Positions 52,208-62,789 are shown, counted from the stretch's first letter. The stretch is DNA of 64,000 nt from Clostridium carboxidivorans P7 (GCF_001038625.1 NZ_CP011803.1:2356001-2420000); one strand, 5' to 3'. The notes: generated from the letters alone by a model not told the origin. A program made the numbers and translations.

Positions 52208-54094
52208 TTATTTTTTTATTTTTTTATTTTTTTTATTTGCCTCAGCAATTTCCTCATCTGACAAATGATAAGGGAATGTAGACACAATTATATTATTGTT
52301 TTTAAGTAAAGTTTCTCTGATAAAGAAGCTTGTATGGTTATGTAAAACCTTACCAAAGTGTCCGTGAGTAATAAACTGCGGTACAATTACTGTCACTTTT
52401 TCATTTTCACCTGCTTTATCTGCAATTGACACTATATTTTGTAAAAGAGGAGTAATTACAGCTCTATAAGGTGAATATTTAGAAATAAGAGTAATATCTG
52501 TATCCAGCTCACTCCATCTTTGTTTTAATTTTTCCATTGCTTCCATATCTGTGGAAATATTAAGAGCAATAACATTATCACTTATACTTTGTGCATACTT
52601 AAGTGCACCAATTACAGCCTTGTTAAAACTGGCAATTGGAACTATTACAGTATGAGTATATTTTATTCTTAAATTTAACTTCTTTAAATTTAACTGACTT
52701 ATACTTAAACCATTAGCAACCGTATTATAATGATGTTTAATTCTCATCTGAACTAAAATTATCATTGGAATTAGAATGGCAACTATAAATGCACCTTCAC
52801 TAAATTTTTCAACTAAAATTATTATAGTTGTAAGTAATGTAACAGCAGCACCACATCCATTGATAATAGCACGTTTTATCCAACCTTTACCTCTTTCTTT
52901 TCTCCAGTGATTTACCATACCAAATTGGCCTAAAGTAAAGGATATAAATACGCCAATTGCATATAATGGAATCAGTCTATGGGTATCTGCTTTAAATATA
53001 GTAACTAAAACACAAGCTACAAATGACAAAGCACAAATTCCAACGGAAAAACTAAGTCTTTTACCCCTAATAGTAAATTGTCTTGGAGCAAAACCGTCTT
53101 TTCCAACTATATACATAAGCATTGGAAAACCTGTATATGCTGTGTTACATGCCATAAGTAAAATTACAGCAGTACTAAATTGTATTACATAATACATTAT
53201 TCCATTATGGAAAACGCCAAAAGCTATTTGTGAAACAACTGTAGGACCATTGGCAATTGGTACAGCTGTGTAAAATATAGCAAGTACTGAAGTACCACCA
53301 AATATGAAAAATATTAAAGCTGCTAGTAATAACATAACAGTCTTGGCACTTTTTTGGCTAGGTTCCTGAAAATTTGGAACAGAGTTACTTACTGCTTCTA
53401 CTCCTGTTAGTGCAGAACAACCTGAAGAAAAAGCTCTCAAAATAAGAAATATTGATAAATTTTCTGTGGTCCCTGCAGGAACAGCAAACATAGGTTGTGG
53501 ATGTATATTTAGTACAAAATACTTAAATAAACCATAGACAATCATAAAAATCATACTAAATATAAAAATATAAGTAGGTATAGCAAAAATTTTTGAAGAT
53601 TCACTTATTCCTCTTAAATTTAAAATAGTCAAAACTACAATTATAGCCACAACAAAGATAACTTTATATTCTGCTAAGCCTACAAATGCTGAAATAATAG
53701 CATCTGCCCCAGCACTAGCACTAACTGCAACAGTAAGTATATAACTGATTATAAGTCCTGCGCCTGCAGATAAGCCAGCCTTGTCTCCTATATTTTCTTT
53801 TGCTACCTTATAAGCTCCTCCACCTTGAGGATAAGCTCTTATAATTTGAATATATGCAATGGTAAGTATTATGAGCAATCCTATAATCATAAAGGAAGTC
53901 CATGTTAACCATTGATATGCAGATGCACCTAAAACTATTAATACGAAAAGAATTTCCTGTGCACCATAGGCAACAGATGATATAGCATCACTGGCCATAA
54001 TTGCTAATCCAAAAGGAATATTATACTTTTCATGTTTTCCTTGCTCATTAGCTAAAGGTTCTCCAAATAAAACATCTAAAAATTTCTTATGCAT
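52208..54094 (-). CDS. KimA-like potassium transporter (APC superfamily)
   Basis: The 628-residue protein has twelve membrane segments and a soluble C-terminal domain of about 150 residues resembling universal stress proteins (VIVPIASFNKAVIGALKYAQ, IVSTFPYHLSDEEI). The opening PFGLAIMASDAISSVAYGAQ and AYPQGGGAYKVAKENIGDKA closely follow Bacillus KimA (YdaO), a high-affinity K+/H+ symporter that c-di-AMP inhibits. An amino-acid substrate is the alternative. AAGGAG precedes the ATG. The c-di-AMP riboswitch found upstream of kimA in Bacillus is not apparent here. Confidence 0.83.
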   Translation of the reverse strand: MHKKFLDVLFGEPLANEQGKHEKYNIPFGLAIMASDAISSVAYGAQEILFVLIVLGASAYQWLTWTSFMIIGLLIILTIAYIQIIRAYPQGGGAYKVAKENIGDKAGLSAGAGLIISYILTVAVSASAGADAIISAFVGLAEYKVIFVVAIIVVLTILNLRGISESSKIFAIPTYIFIFSMIFMIVYGLFKYFVLNIHPQPMFAVPAGTTENLSIFLILRAFSSGCSALTGVEAVSNSVPNFQEPSQKSAKTVMLLLAALIFFIFGGTSVLAIFYTAVPIANGPTVVSQIAFGVFHNGIMYYVIQFSTAVILLMACNTAYTGFPMLMYIVGKDGFAPRQFTIRGKRLSFSVGICALSFVACVLVTIFKADTHRLIPLYAIGVFISFTLGQFGMVNHWRKERGKGWIKRAIINGCGAAVTLLTTIIILVEKFSEGAFIVAILIPMIILVQMRIKHHYNTVANGLSISQLNLKKLNLRIKYTHTVIVPIASFNKAVIGALKYAQSISDNVIALNISTDMEAMEKLKQRWSELDTDITLISKYSPYRAVITPLLQNIVSIADKAGENEKVTVIVPQFITHGHFGKVLHNHTSFFIRETLLKNNNIIVSTFPYHLSDEEIAEANKKNKKIKK

Positions 54095-54440
54095 TTAGTT
54101 TCTCTCCTTATGTTCTCTTTCGTTCAGTCTTTAAAAGAATGAATATAATTAATATATTAATATAATTAATATTTACACAAACATAAATTTCTCCACCGTC
54201 ATGTTTTTTAGTTTTAACTTTTTATTACAATACATTACATTTTTACCTTTAAAACTAAAAAAAACGCTCACTTACAAATATACATCATAAAACATACTTT
54301 TTCAATGAAATAATTTGATAATCAGCTCTTATTTTTTTTCGGATATTCAAATGGTAATTCTAGTTAAACTTTAGCCACTCTTCATACTTGTAAATCTATT
54401 TATTCAATTACATATGTGCTAAAAAAAATACTGCATAACA
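54095..54440. other. Intergenic region upstream of the KimA-like gene
   Basis: About 350 bp of AT-rich DNA. I looked for the conserved GC-rich helices of the c-di-AMP (ydaO/yuaA) riboswitch and see none. The promoter is not identifiable. Confidence 0.5.
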
Positions 54441-54481
54441 AAAGAGGATTTCTTACACCAATGCTTTAGAAATCCCCTCTT
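54441..54481 (-). terminator. Terminator of the sulfate-assimilation operon
   Basis: AAAGAGG-ATTTCT pairs with AGAAAT-CCCCTCTT with a one-base bulge. On the minus strand it ends in TTTTGTTATG, 36 bp after the cysN stop. Confidence 0.85.
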
Positions 54482-54516
54482 AATTTAACCTATTACACCG
54501 ACCCTTTGCTTATATG

Positions 54517-56280
54517 TTAAAAAGGCTTGAATATAATATTCTTTTTCTGTAACAATGATTTTATTTTATCTACTGCTAATTCCACAGTATCCTCTTTAGA
54601 TACAAATAAATCCTCATCTATTTCAGATATTTCATTTTCTCCTACCCATACCTTTATGACTTCTTTAGAATTTACAGCAGCCTCCATTGTTTCTATATCA
54701 TCCCTATTTAACTCTGATGCTGTTGCTATTAGTATACTTCCTGAATCCATCATAATATTTGATACTTCTGAAAGTCTTTTTATATGCTCTTTTTTATTAT
54801 GATCTTCAGCATAAAGTGTATTATTTATACCTAAAAAGTACACCCTTCTTCCATCTGAAAATAATTTTCTTTCAAGTGCCCTTGCAATGGCCTTCTTTCT
54901 TGTATTCTCCTTACCTGTTATGCATATTAAAGCAGGTTTTTGACCAAACTTTTCTGCTCTTTCTTCTAATGTTATATAGCTTTTTTCCCATTTATAATTT
55001 TCCTTGTGAGCCTTATTTTCCTCATCTTCAAGTTCCTTTAATATAATACCTCCTCCAGCTATTTCATATTTATCAACTATTACAAATCTACTGGTTTGAG
55101 CTATTTCATGGGATAAATCAAAAGCAATAGGCTTATCTGTTTTCAAGATACACTCTGCCACTTCATGTCTATCTATCTGCTGTTTAACTTCATTATTCAA
55201 ATTAGAGGCATCAATTACCTTTGTAATTTCTTCAATTTTAACTTCAACCTTGGAAGTTCCAACCTTTAGTATATACTCTTTTTCCTTTACCATTGGACTC
55301 CTGCCAAGCCAAAATAAATTAACCTTTATTCTGTTTGTAACTTTAGGTTTAATATCACCTGAAATTGCAGCCATTTCTCCTCTTTTAATATATATTTGTT
55401 CATTAAGAGTAAAACCTGCTGCATAGCCTGAGCCTATACTTTCTCTAGCTTCTCCATTAAATACTTCTATGGATTTAACTGTACTTTTCTTCCCTGAAGG
55501 GTAGAATATTACCTCATCCCCTACTTTTACTCTACCAGTTTCAATGGTTCCAGCCACAATTCTTCTGTTATCTCCATCTCTTGTAAACTTGTAAACTGCT
55601 TGCACCGGCATTCTAAAAGGCTTATCATCTGGAAGTTTCTCCTTTTCAAAGCTATCCAGCACCTCTAATACAGATTGTCCTTTATACCAAGACATTTTAT
55701 TTGATGGGTCAACTATATTTTCTCCAAAGAATCCACTTACAGGTATAAAGCATTTTGGTTCTACATCTATCTTATTTAAAAACTCTGTATATTCCTTTGT
55801 AATATTTTCAAAAACTTTTTCATCATAATTCACTAAATCCATTTTATTAATAAGCACTACTACATTTTTTATTCCAAGCATTGATAACAAATATCCATGT
55901 CTTTTGGAATTTTCTTTTATTCCTTCTTCTGCATCTATAACAAGCAGTGCAACTTCAGCTCTTGAAGCTCCAGTTACCATATTCTTTAAAAATTCTATGT
56001 GGCCTGGTGCATCTATTATAATGTAGTCTCTTTTCTCAGTTTTAAAGAAACATCTAGCTGCATCTATGGTAATTCCCTGTTCTTGTTCATCCTTTAGTGC
56101 ATCAAGTAAAAATGCATATTCAAAAGGCTTTGAATTTCTTCTGCATCTTTCTTTAACCTGCTCCAATTTACCTTCTGGTAAGGAATTTGTATCTGCTAAT
56201 AATCTACCTATTATTGTACTTTTACCATGATCTACGTGTCCAACTATTACAATATTCATATCTTCTCTATTGAAATTCAT
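54517..56280 (-). CDS. cysN: Sulfate adenylyltransferase subunit 1 with degenerate APS-kinase-like domain
   Basis: The 587-residue protein starts with a translation-factor GTPase: G1 GHVDHGKS (14-21), DAPGH (91-95), NKMD (145-148), followed by two beta-barrel domains to about 415. This is CysN, which with CysD makes APS from ATP and sulfate. Residues about 447-587 resemble an APS-kinase domain as in NodQ/CysNC, but the P-loop reads [10 protein letters not shown] (454-463) instead of GxxGxGKS/T, so it should not phosphorylate. An intact CysC is encoded at 62790. Last gene of the operon, 27 bp after cysD. Confidence 0.92.
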   Translation of the reverse strand: MNFNREDMNIVIVGHVDHGKSTIIGRLLADTNSLPEGKLEQVKERCRRNSKPFEYAFLLDALKDEQEQGITIDAARCFFKTEKRDYIIIDAPGHIEFLKNMVTGASRAEVALLVIDAEEGIKENSKRHGYLLSMLGIKNVVVLINKMDLVNYDEKVFENITKEYTEFLNKIDVEPKCFIPVSGFFGENIVDPSNKMSWYKGQSVLEVLDSFEKEKLPDDKPFRMPVQAVYKFTRDGDNRRIVAGTIETGRVKVGDEVIFYPSGKKSTVKSIEVFNGEARESIGSGYAAGFTLNEQIYIKRGEMAAISGDIKPKVTNRIKVNLFWLGRSPMVKEKEYILKVGTSKVEVKIEEITKVIDASNLNNEVKQQIDRHEVAECILKTDKPIAFDLSHEIAQTSRFVIVDKYEIAGGGIILKELEDEENKAHKENYKWEKSYITLEERAEKFGQKPALICITGKENTRKKAIARALERKLFSDGRRVYFLGINNTLYAEDHNKKEHIKRLSEVSNIMMDSGSILIATASELNRDDIETMEAAVNSKEVIKVWVGENEISEIDEDLFVSKEDTVELAVDKIKSLLQKKNIIFKPF

Positions 56281-56307
56281 TTAACTTCCTCCATTTCTTT
56301 AACCACT

Positions 56308-57189
56308 TTACATATAACCATTTTTTCTAAGCTCTTCAAGACCACCGCCATCTTCTTTATCTTGAGCTCTTCCTGCTCTTTCAGCAATATTTGCAAACTT
56401 ACCGGTTTTAAGCTCTTCAACTATTTCTTCTACAGTTTTAGAAGTTGACTCTACTGGATTTGTGCAAGGCCAGCATCCAAGAGAACGGTATCTCTTTCCA
56501 TTACCTTGATCAAAATATAAGGATACTATAGGAATATTTTCTCTCTGTATATATTCCCATATATCAAGCTCTGTCCAATCTAAAAGAGGATGAATTCTAA
56601 CATGGGTTCCTGGTGCAAAATCTGTTTTATATTGGTTCCAAAATTCTGGAGGTTGTTCTGCAATATCCCAATCGTTATTTTTATCTCTAGGTGAAAAATA
56701 TCTTTCTTTAGAACGACTTCCTTCTTCATCAGCTCTTACCCCTACAATAATTCCAGTAAAAGCCTCTGTATTTTTGTCTACTTCATACTTCCCTGTATCA
56801 TGATTTAATCTATATCTTGGCCACTTACCATTTAAAGTGTTAGTTAAAGCATCTGTTTTAAGTCTCTTGCAGCACTGAAGTCTTGTAACATTACCATCTG
56901 GAAATGTTTCCTTCTTTTCAAGTGCTTCCTTATTTTCTCCATAAATCATATCAAGCTTCCATTTTAAAGCTAATCTATCCCTATATTCAATCATCTCTGC
57001 TATTTTGTAGTGTGTATCTACATGGACTAAAGGAATAGGAACATGGCCAAAAAATGCTTTTCTTGCAAGCCATAAAAGCACTGTACTATCCTTACCAATA
57101 GACCACAGCATTCCAAGGTTTTTAAATTCACTATATGCTTCTCTTAATATATGAATACTTTTATTTTCTAATTTATCTAAATGATTCAA
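56308..57189 (-). CDS. cysD: Sulfate adenylyltransferase subunit 2
   Basis: The start is TTG 57189, eight bases after GGAGGG. The 293-residue protein is CysD: the PP-loop motif is varied as [20 protein letters not shown] (S-x-G-K-D-S), with [18 protein letters not shown] and [15 protein letters not shown] further on. It carries the ATP-PPi active site of ATP sulfurylase; CysN supplies GTPase drive. Its length is normal. It lies between cysQ and cysN. Confidence 0.94.
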   Translation of the reverse strand: MNHLDKLENKSIHILREAYSEFKNLGMLWSIGKDSTVLLWLARKAFFGHVPIPLVHVDTHYKIAEMIEYRDRLALKWKLDMIYGENKEALEKKETFPDGNVTRLQCCKRLKTDALTNTLNGKWPRYRLNHDTGKYEVDKNTEAFTGIIVGVRADEEGSRSKERYFSPRDKNNDWDIAEQPPEFWNQYKTDFAPGTHVRIHPLLDWTELDIWEYIQRENIPIVSLYFDQGNGKRYRSLGCWPCTNPVESTSKTVEEIVEELKTGKFANIAERAGRAQDKEDGGGLEELRKNGYM

Positions 57190-57293
57190 TGTAATCCCTC
57201 CACATCTTATTTCTATGTTTAAATATTGCTTAAACTATCATAAAAATTTGTCAACTTTATAAAAAGTTCTCTATACTTAAAATTTAAAAAATA

Positions 57294-58079
57294 TTATTCC
57301 TGTATATTAAAAATGTTTTTTCCATTATTAACAATATAAAAACCCTTCTCATTTAAAGTATTTTCCCTATTATAAAGCATGTCACTAGAATCCAATTGTT
57401 TAAAGATTCCTCCTGCTTCTTCAACTATACACTGCATAGCTGCAGTATCCCATTCCGAAGTAAGTCCAAAGCGATAGTATACATCTGCCTCCCCTTTAGC
57501 TATCAAACAGCCTTTTAGAGAACTTCCTGCATTCTTTACCTCTTTAAACTTGTTCTTATTTTCTTCTATTAATTTAGACAACTGCTTAGAAGTATGTGAT
57601 CTGCTTGCCACTAGGATCAAGTCATCCTTCTTATTTGAAACCTGCAGTTTGTTAAGTAAGTGTTCTGATTTCAAATAAGCACCAGAACCTTTAACAGCAT
57701 AATAAAGCTCTTTTGTAACTGGAACATATATTACCCCTAAAACTGATTTATGTTTATAACTTAAGGCTATATTTACTGTAAACTCTCCATTTTTCTTAAT
57801 GAATTCCTTAGTTCCATCTAAGGGGTCCACTATCCAGCACCAATCATTTTCCAATCTATCTTTAGTATCCTTTTTTTCTTCAGATAATATTGAGTATTTC
57901 GGAAAATTTTTCAATAAACTATCTACAATTATGTCATTAGCCTCTCTATCTGCTAAAGTTAAAGGGGTATTATTTTCTTTATACTCAACTTCTATAGAGC
58001 CGCTATATATCTCCATTATTTTTTCTCCTGCCCTTATAGCTGCATCTATAGACACATTTAATTCATTTATTAGTTCCAT
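57294..58079 (-). CDS. cysQ: 3'(2'),5'-bisphosphate nucleotidase CysQ
   Basis: The 261-residue protein belongs to the inositol-monophosphatase fold: motif 1 WCWIVDPLDGTKEFIKKNGE (D-P-x-D-G-T, metal site), the ILSEE motif, and C-terminal SEWDTAAMQCIVEEAGG. CysQ removes the 3'-phosphate of PAP/PAPS to give AMP/APS. Its presence next to APS reductase and CysC suggests it recycles PAP or turns PAPS back to APS. AGGAAG precedes the ATG. Confidence 0.93.
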   Translation of the reverse strand: MELINELNVSIDAAIRAGEKIMEIYSGSIEVEYKENNTPLTLADREANDIIVDSLLKNFPKYSILSEEKKDTKDRLENDWCWIVDPLDGTKEFIKKNGEFTVNIALSYKHKSVLGVIYVPVTKELYYAVKGSGAYLKSEHLLNKLQVSNKKDDLILVASRSHTSKQLSKLIEENKNKFKEVKNAGSSLKGCLIAKGEADVYYRFGLTSEWDTAAMQCIVEEAGGIFKQLDSSDMLYNRENTLNEKGFYIVNNGKNIFNIQE

Positions 58080-58094
58080 AACTTTCCTACTTCC

Positions 58095-58409
58095 TTAATA
58101 TTTGTTTGATTCTTTTGTATTAATTTTTACCCAGTGAACTTTCCCATTACCATCTGTGATATTCCACTGCCAAAAATCTTTTCCCTTGTTTACCGTCATG
58201 GAGCCTCCTCTTCCACCTATGTCTTCTCCTAAAAAATATTTTATGGCAGAAACTCCACATTCCTTTAAGCAAGCAGTACAGCCCCAGCATTCATCCTCAT
58301 ATTTTATAAAAGCCTTCTTGTTTTCATCTGCATATATTAAGCTTCCTGGACAAACTTTAATGCATTTTCCGCACTTAATACATTTGTCTTTATCAATTTT
58401 AATGCTCAT
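58095..58409 (-). CDS. aprB: APS reductase beta subunit (ferredoxin-like)
   Basis: The preferred start is ATG 58409, nine bases after GGAAGG, overlapping the aprA end by 11 bp. The 104-residue product has two 4Fe-4S motifs, CIKCGKCIKVCPGSL and CWGCTACLKECG, and the AprB tail with a Trp-rich segment (DFWQWNITDGNGKVHW) that contacts AprA. AprB passes electrons to the FAD of AprA for reduction of APS to sulfite and AMP. Confidence 0.92.
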   Translation of the reverse strand: MSIKIDKDKCIKCGKCIKVCPGSLIYADENKKAFIKYEDECWGCTACLKECGVSAIKYFLGEDIGGRGGSMTVNKGKDFWQWNITDGNGKVHWVKINTKESNKY

Positions 58410-60078
58410 AAGTATCATACCTTCCAACTAAATCTCTAAAAACAATTTCCACCTTTCCATTTTTATAAATGGAATTTACATATTTAAGCCAGTTTGTATC
58501 ATCCTTTTCTGGATAGTCTTCATTTTCTGCATAACATCTCCATCTTGTTTCTTTTCTTGCTTTAAGGTGTTCAATTAATACTCTGCAAACATCAAGTCTA
58601 TCAATTATTTCATATATGAACATCAACTCATGCATGTTCTTTGCTTTCAATTTGTATACAGATGAGTTTAATTCCTGAATTTTTTCAAGGGCTGTTTCCA
58701 AACTCTTCATATTATATTTGTAAGCCTTAGAAATTCCTCCAGCATATTTATCCATAATGTTTTGCATAGCTTCTTCAATATCTTTTATGGAAAATGTACT
58801 TTTATTGTAGAAAAACATAGTCATTTCATGAATCTTCTGTCCAATCTCTTTATAATCTGATTTTTTTATTACCACACCTTTAACATTTTTAATAATTGAT
58901 TCTGCAGCTATTTCTCCTTCAGCAAAACATCCTGTTACATATTTTTTAGGACTTCCACCTGCCGCATCACCTATTGCATATAGACGCCTTAAGGTAGTTC
59001 TTCTATCCACATCAACCCAATATCCACTAGCAGTATGTCCACCTACTATATAAGGTTCTGTACCATCTATTTCTACATTTTCTTTTGATGGTGATGTATT
59101 TTTTTCTATCCACTTTAATGTTTGAGCTGGCGCCATATTGAGATAAGCTTTAAACAAATCTTCACTTAACTCTTCAGGTATGCCCTTTGTATTTAAATAA
59201 CAAGGCCCATTGCCCTTATAGTTTTCCATAACTGTTGCATACAATCTCATAGGTGTAGTAGGCTTTCCATACTTTTCAACATAAGTTTCACCATATTTAT
59301 TTACCTGCTTAACCTTTACTCCCTGAGCAATGGTTCCAGTAGGAGCTATTGTATCCTTACACCTAAGTGCTATAAATCTCATTTCAAATGAGGTCATTTC
59401 TGCTCCTGCTCTTATTCCCATGGCATAACCTGCCCCTGTATTAAAGGGACTATACCACATTTTATGTTTTGAAAATCCAGGATTATTAGGTTTATATATT
59501 CCCGAAGTACCTCCAGTTGAACATACTACAAACTTGGAATGTATAACATAAATAGTGCTTTCTTCATTGGAAAATCCCATAGCACCATTGACTTCTCCAT
59601 CTTTAATTAAGTAATCTATTATGTTAACCCTATTTATTACCTTAATGTTATCTCTTCTATTCACTTCATCTGCAAGTATGGGTTTAATATTCTCACCATT
59701 AATCTTTATACTTCTCTTACCTCTTTGAATATAATTACCCTTTTCCTCCTTCAGTATAGGAAGACCTAAAGCTTCAATTTTTTCTGTAACTTTATTAAGA
59801 CGTTTTGCTATGCTGTATACTAAATCTTCCCTTATCACATTTTCTGAATCCTTTTTTACATAGTCAACAAAAGATTCTTCACTTTCCCCTTTGCCTATAT
59901 ATGCATTTAAAGCATTTACTCCTGCAGATAAGCAGCCGCTTCTTTTGATATTTGCTTTTTCTGCAATTATAACTTTCAAATTAGATTTTTCAGTAATAGA
60001 AAGAGCACTAAAACATCCTGCTGCCCCTCCTCCTATTATAAGTACATCTGCTTCTAATGTTTCTATTTTAAAGTCCAA
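58399..60078 (-). CDS. aprA: APS reductase alpha subunit (flavoprotein)
   Basis: The preferred start is TTG 60078, seven bases after GGGAG; the ATG at 60096 has no site. The 559-residue product opens with the FAD motif ADVLIIGGGAAGCFSALSI and carries the succinate-dehydrogenase-like flavoprotein fold, with YVIHSKFVVCSTGGTSGIYK and GGHTASGYWVDVDRRTTLRR followed by LYAIGDAAGG near the FAD. It is shorter than dissimilatory AprA (roughly 620 or more). With AprB it reduces APS to sulfite. The setting among assimilation genes, without dsr, indicates an assimilatory role. Confidence 0.92.
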   Translation of the reverse strand: MDFKIETLEADVLIIGGGAAGCFSALSITEKSNLKVIIAEKANIKRSGCLSAGVNALNAYIGKGESEESFVDYVKKDSENVIREDLVYSIAKRLNKVTEKIEALGLPILKEEKGNYIQRGKRSIKINGENIKPILADEVNRRDNIKVINRVNIIDYLIKDGEVNGAMGFSNEESTIYVIHSKFVVCSTGGTSGIYKPNNPGFSKHKMWYSPFNTGAGYAMGIRAGAEMTSFEMRFIALRCKDTIAPTGTIAQGVKVKQVNKYGETYVEKYGKPTTPMRLYATVMENYKGNGPCYLNTKGIPEELSEDLFKAYLNMAPAQTLKWIEKNTSPSKENVEIDGTEPYIVGGHTASGYWVDVDRRTTLRRLYAIGDAAGGSPKKYVTGCFAEGEIAAESIIKNVKGVVIKKSDYKEIGQKIHEMTMFFYNKSTFSIKDIEEAMQNIMDKYAGGISKAYKYNMKSLETALEKIQELNSSVYKLKAKNMHELMFIYEIIDRLDVCRVLIEHLKARKETRWRCYAENEDYPEKDDTNWLKYVNSIYKNGKVEIVFRDLVGRYDTYEH

Positions 60079-60117
60079 CTTGTATCTCCCTTTCATTTTT
60101 AAGTAAAACTTAAAGGC

Positions 60118-60915
60118 TTATAATTTAACTTCCAATCCCCACTTTTGCCTTATGCTTGCTTCTATTCTTCCAAATACCACATTATCTAAAAGTAGTCCTA
60201 TGGCTATTATTACAATCATAACAGCTAAAACCTGGCTGATATCTGCTAAATCTCTTCCTATCATAAGCACTTGACCAAGCCCTTTTGTGGCCACAAGCAT
60301 TTCTCCTGCCATTAAAGCCCTCCAGGCAAAGGACCAGCCCTGCTTCAAGCCTGCAATAATAGAAGGAAGAGAAGCTGGCATTACCACATTTAAATAGAGT
60401 TTAAAACCTTTAGCTCCCATTGTTTTAGCTGCTTTTATGTACAGCGGATATACATTATTAATAGCACCTTCTGTAGCTATGGAAATTGCAAAAATTGATC
60501 CCATGGCTATAACGAATATAATTGTCTTCTCACTTAATCCATACCAAAGTATTGCAAAAGGCAGCCAGCAAATACTTGGAAGAGTTTGAAGTCCTAGTAT
60601 TATTGATTTGATATTTTCTCCAACATACTTATAACGAACAATTAATATTCCAAGGGGAATACCTATAATAACTGATAAAAGATAACCTATCATAAGTCTT
60701 TCCATACTGGCACCCACAGCAATTAAAAGTGTATTATCTATGGATAAAAAGTAAAGACTTTTAATTACATCAACTGGCGATGGAAATGTATAGGGCTTCC
60801 AAATTGAAAGTACATCTACACCTATCTTATATACCAATTCCCATATCATTATCAGAAGAATATAAAATGCTATTTTTTTCAATACTCCAATCGCTGTCGT
60901 ACTCAGATTTTGCAA
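60118..60915 (-). CDS. ssuC: ABC transporter permease (sulfonate/sulfate type, SsuC-like)
   Basis: The best start is TTG 60915, nine bases after AAGGAGGAGG, with another TTG at 60924 too close to it. Both lie inside the end of the ATPase gene, an overlap of about 90 bp. The 265-residue protein has six membrane segments and the binding-protein-dependent permease loop KTMGAKGFKLYLNVVMPASL. It matches the SsuC/TauC group. With the ATPase and lipoprotein encoded next to it, it imports sulfonate or sulfate for the operon. Confidence 0.88.
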   Translation of the reverse strand: MQNLSTTAIGVLKKIAFYILLIMIWELVYKIGVDVLSIWKPYTFPSPVDVIKSLYFLSIDNTLLIAVGASMERLMIGYLLSVIIGIPLGILIVRYKYVGENIKSIILGLQTLPSICWLPFAILWYGLSEKTIIFVIAMGSIFAISIATEGAINNVYPLYIKAAKTMGAKGFKLYLNVVMPASLPSIIAGLKQGWSFAWRALMAGEMLVATKGLGQVLMIGRDLADISQVLAVMIVIIAIGLLLDNVVFGRIEASIRQKWGLEVKL

Positions 60916-61666
60916 CCTTCTCAACCTCCTCCTTAAGTTCCTTCATTACCTGTGCAGTAACATATGCCAAATCTACATTTTCTATATTTCTTGGCCTTCT
61001 AAGCTGTATTTTAAATTCTTTTTTAACCTTTCCTGGATTGGTGGACATTACAATTACTCTATCTCCTAAAAGAACAGCTTCTTCCACATTATGAGTAACA
61101 AATATAATGGTCTTCTTTGTCTCTATCCAAACCTTTTGAAGCTCTGTTTGAAGTATATTTTTAGTTTGACTATCCAATGCTGCAAAAGGCTCGTCCATTA
61201 AAAGTACCTCTGAATCCAAGGTAAGAGCTCTTGCAAGGGCAACTCTCTGTCTCATTCCACCTGAAAGCTCATGAACAAAAGAATTTTTGAATTTTGCCAA
61301 ATGCACCATTTTAAGATAGTATAATGCTTTTTCTCTTCTTTCCTTTTTAGGAACACCTGCCATCTTCATGCCAAATTCCACATTGTCAATAACCTTTAAC
61401 CATGGAAACAGTGCAGATTCCTGAAACATAACAGCTCTGTCAACTCCTACTCCGTTTATTTCTTTATCATTTAAGTAAATCTTGCCTTCACTTGGAGTTT
61501 CAAGACCAGCAATTATATTTAAAAGTGTAGATTTTCCACAACCTGAAGGTCCTAATAGGCATATAAATTCACCTTTTTTAAAGGAAAGATCTATGTTATC
61601 TAAAGTGTAAGTTTCTTTATGCTTTGATATAAATTTCTTATTAACACCTTTAATTATTAAACTCAA
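60827..61666 (-). CDS. ssuB: ABC transporter ATPase (SsuB-like)
   Basis: The start TTG 61666, eight bases after GAGG, is preferred over GTG 61675. The 279-residue protein has Walker A GPSGCGKST, the Q-loop VMFQESALFPWLKV, signature LSGGMRQR, Walker B LLMDEPFAALD and H-loop FVTHNVEEA. It drives the permease encoded next. The extra 30-residue C-terminal tail codes over the start of the permease gene. Confidence 0.92.
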   Translation of the reverse strand: MSLIIKGVNKKFISKHKETYTLDNIDLSFKKGEFICLLGPSGCGKSTLLNIIAGLETPSEGKIYLNDKEINGVGVDRAVMFQESALFPWLKVIDNVEFGMKMAGVPKKERREKALYYLKMVHLAKFKNSFVHELSGGMRQRVALARALTLDSEVLLMDEPFAALDSQTKNILQTELQKVWIETKKTIIFVTHNVEEAVLLGDRVIVMSTNPGKVKKEFKIQLRRPRNIENVDLAYVTAQVMKELKEEVEKVAKSEYDSDWSIEKNSILYSSDNDMGIGI

Positions 61667-61696
61667 ATTTATCACCTCTTTCTCATTTTCTAAAAA

Positions 61697-62725
61697 TCAC
61701 TTAATTTCCTGTTTTCCCTTTTCCTTAAGAACTTTATTTAATATATCTAGATTGAATAAATTCTTTAAATCCGGTCTTTCTCTTAAGAAACCAACACCAA
61801 CAGATAAATCCGTCATTTCCTCTATGGACTGCTTTTCTGGATTGTTTGTTGAAGTAATTCTTTTAAAGGAACTGTTTAAAACACTCTTTTCAAGAGGTTT
61901 TTTAGTTAACTTGCCAATTTCATCATTTACAACATTTTTAGAAGCTTCTTTACTTTCATTAATATAATCCGTTATATCAACATGAGCCTTTAAAAAGTTT
62001 TCAACTACCTCTGGATGACTTTTTATAAAATCACTTCTTGCAACAATAACTGCCGTTGAATATTGTCCTTGTCTCCAAACCTCATTGTAATCAAGTACTA
62101 CCCTTGCTCCTACTTCTTTTTCAAGCCTTGCTCCCCAAGGTTCTGGCACTAATGCAGCATCAATCCTATTTTGATCCAATAAGGTTTTTATATCCGGATT
62201 TTCTGCCCTAACTATTTCAACATTTCCATCCTTTGTTTTATCCTTAAGTCCATTTTCTTTTAATAATGCTCTTAAGGATAAATCCTGAGTATTTCCAAAC
62301 TGAGGAATGGCCACTTTTTTACCTTGAAGGTCTTTAACCTCCTTAATACCTGCATCTTTCCTTGCAATCAGTACTGCTCCTGCATCTGATGCACCTGAAA
62401 TAATTTGTATTTCTCCTTTAGACCTGGCATAACCATTTACTGCTGGACCAGGACCTACATATGCTATATCCAGCTCACCAGCAAGAAGTGCTTCAATTTC
62501 AGCTGGGCCTGCATTAAACTGTTTCCACTCAATAGGATATTTATCTCCTAACAGCTTTTGAAACTTTCCTTGATTTTTACCTATTAATGCTTGAGCATGA
62601 GTTATATTAGGGAAAAAACCAACTCTCACTTTATTATCATCACTGTTTTTATTTGAGGAACAGCCTAAAAAACCTGCTGCTGTAACAATGACCAGAAGTA
62701 AAGCTCCTATTTTTCTAAATTTCAT
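61697..62725 (-). CDS. ssuA: Substrate-binding lipoprotein (SsuA/NrtA family)
   Basis: The 342-residue protein has a lipoprotein signal (LLLVIVTAAGFLGC) and the type-2 binding fold of the SsuA/TauA/NrtA group: RVGFFPNITHAQALIGKNQG, AGELDIAYVGPGPAVNGYA, DQNRIDAALVPEPWGARLEK. It captures the substrate outside the cell. The operon context implies an alkanesulfonate, taurine or sulfate; however, no desulfonating monooxygenase is present in the window, so sulfate or an unusual sulfonate is possible. Confidence 0.9.
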   Translation of the reverse strand: MKFRKIGALLLVIVTAAGFLGCSSNKNSDDNKVRVGFFPNITHAQALIGKNQGKFQKLLGDKYPIEWKQFNAGPAEIEALLAGELDIAYVGPGPAVNGYARSKGEIQIISGASDAGAVLIARKDAGIKEVKDLQGKKVAIPQFGNTQDLSLRALLKENGLKDKTKDGNVEIVRAENPDIKTLLDQNRIDAALVPEPWGARLEKEVGARVVLDYNEVWRQGQYSTAVIVARSDFIKSHPEVVENFLKAHVDITDYINESKEASKNVVNDEIGKLTKKPLEKSVLNSSFKRITSTNNPEKQSIEEMTDLSVGVGFLRERPDLKNLFNLDILNKVLKEKGKQEIK

Positions 62726-62789
62726 TTCTAGCCCCCTGTATAATTTTAAGTAAAGTTCTTTAATATCTTTAAATTTGCTTTGCGATATT

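Noticed and set aside
54095-54516. c-di-AMP riboswitch upstream of the KimA-like gene
   Set aside because: The GC-rich conserved helices are not visible; only AT-rich sequence and a terminator of the neighbouring operon.
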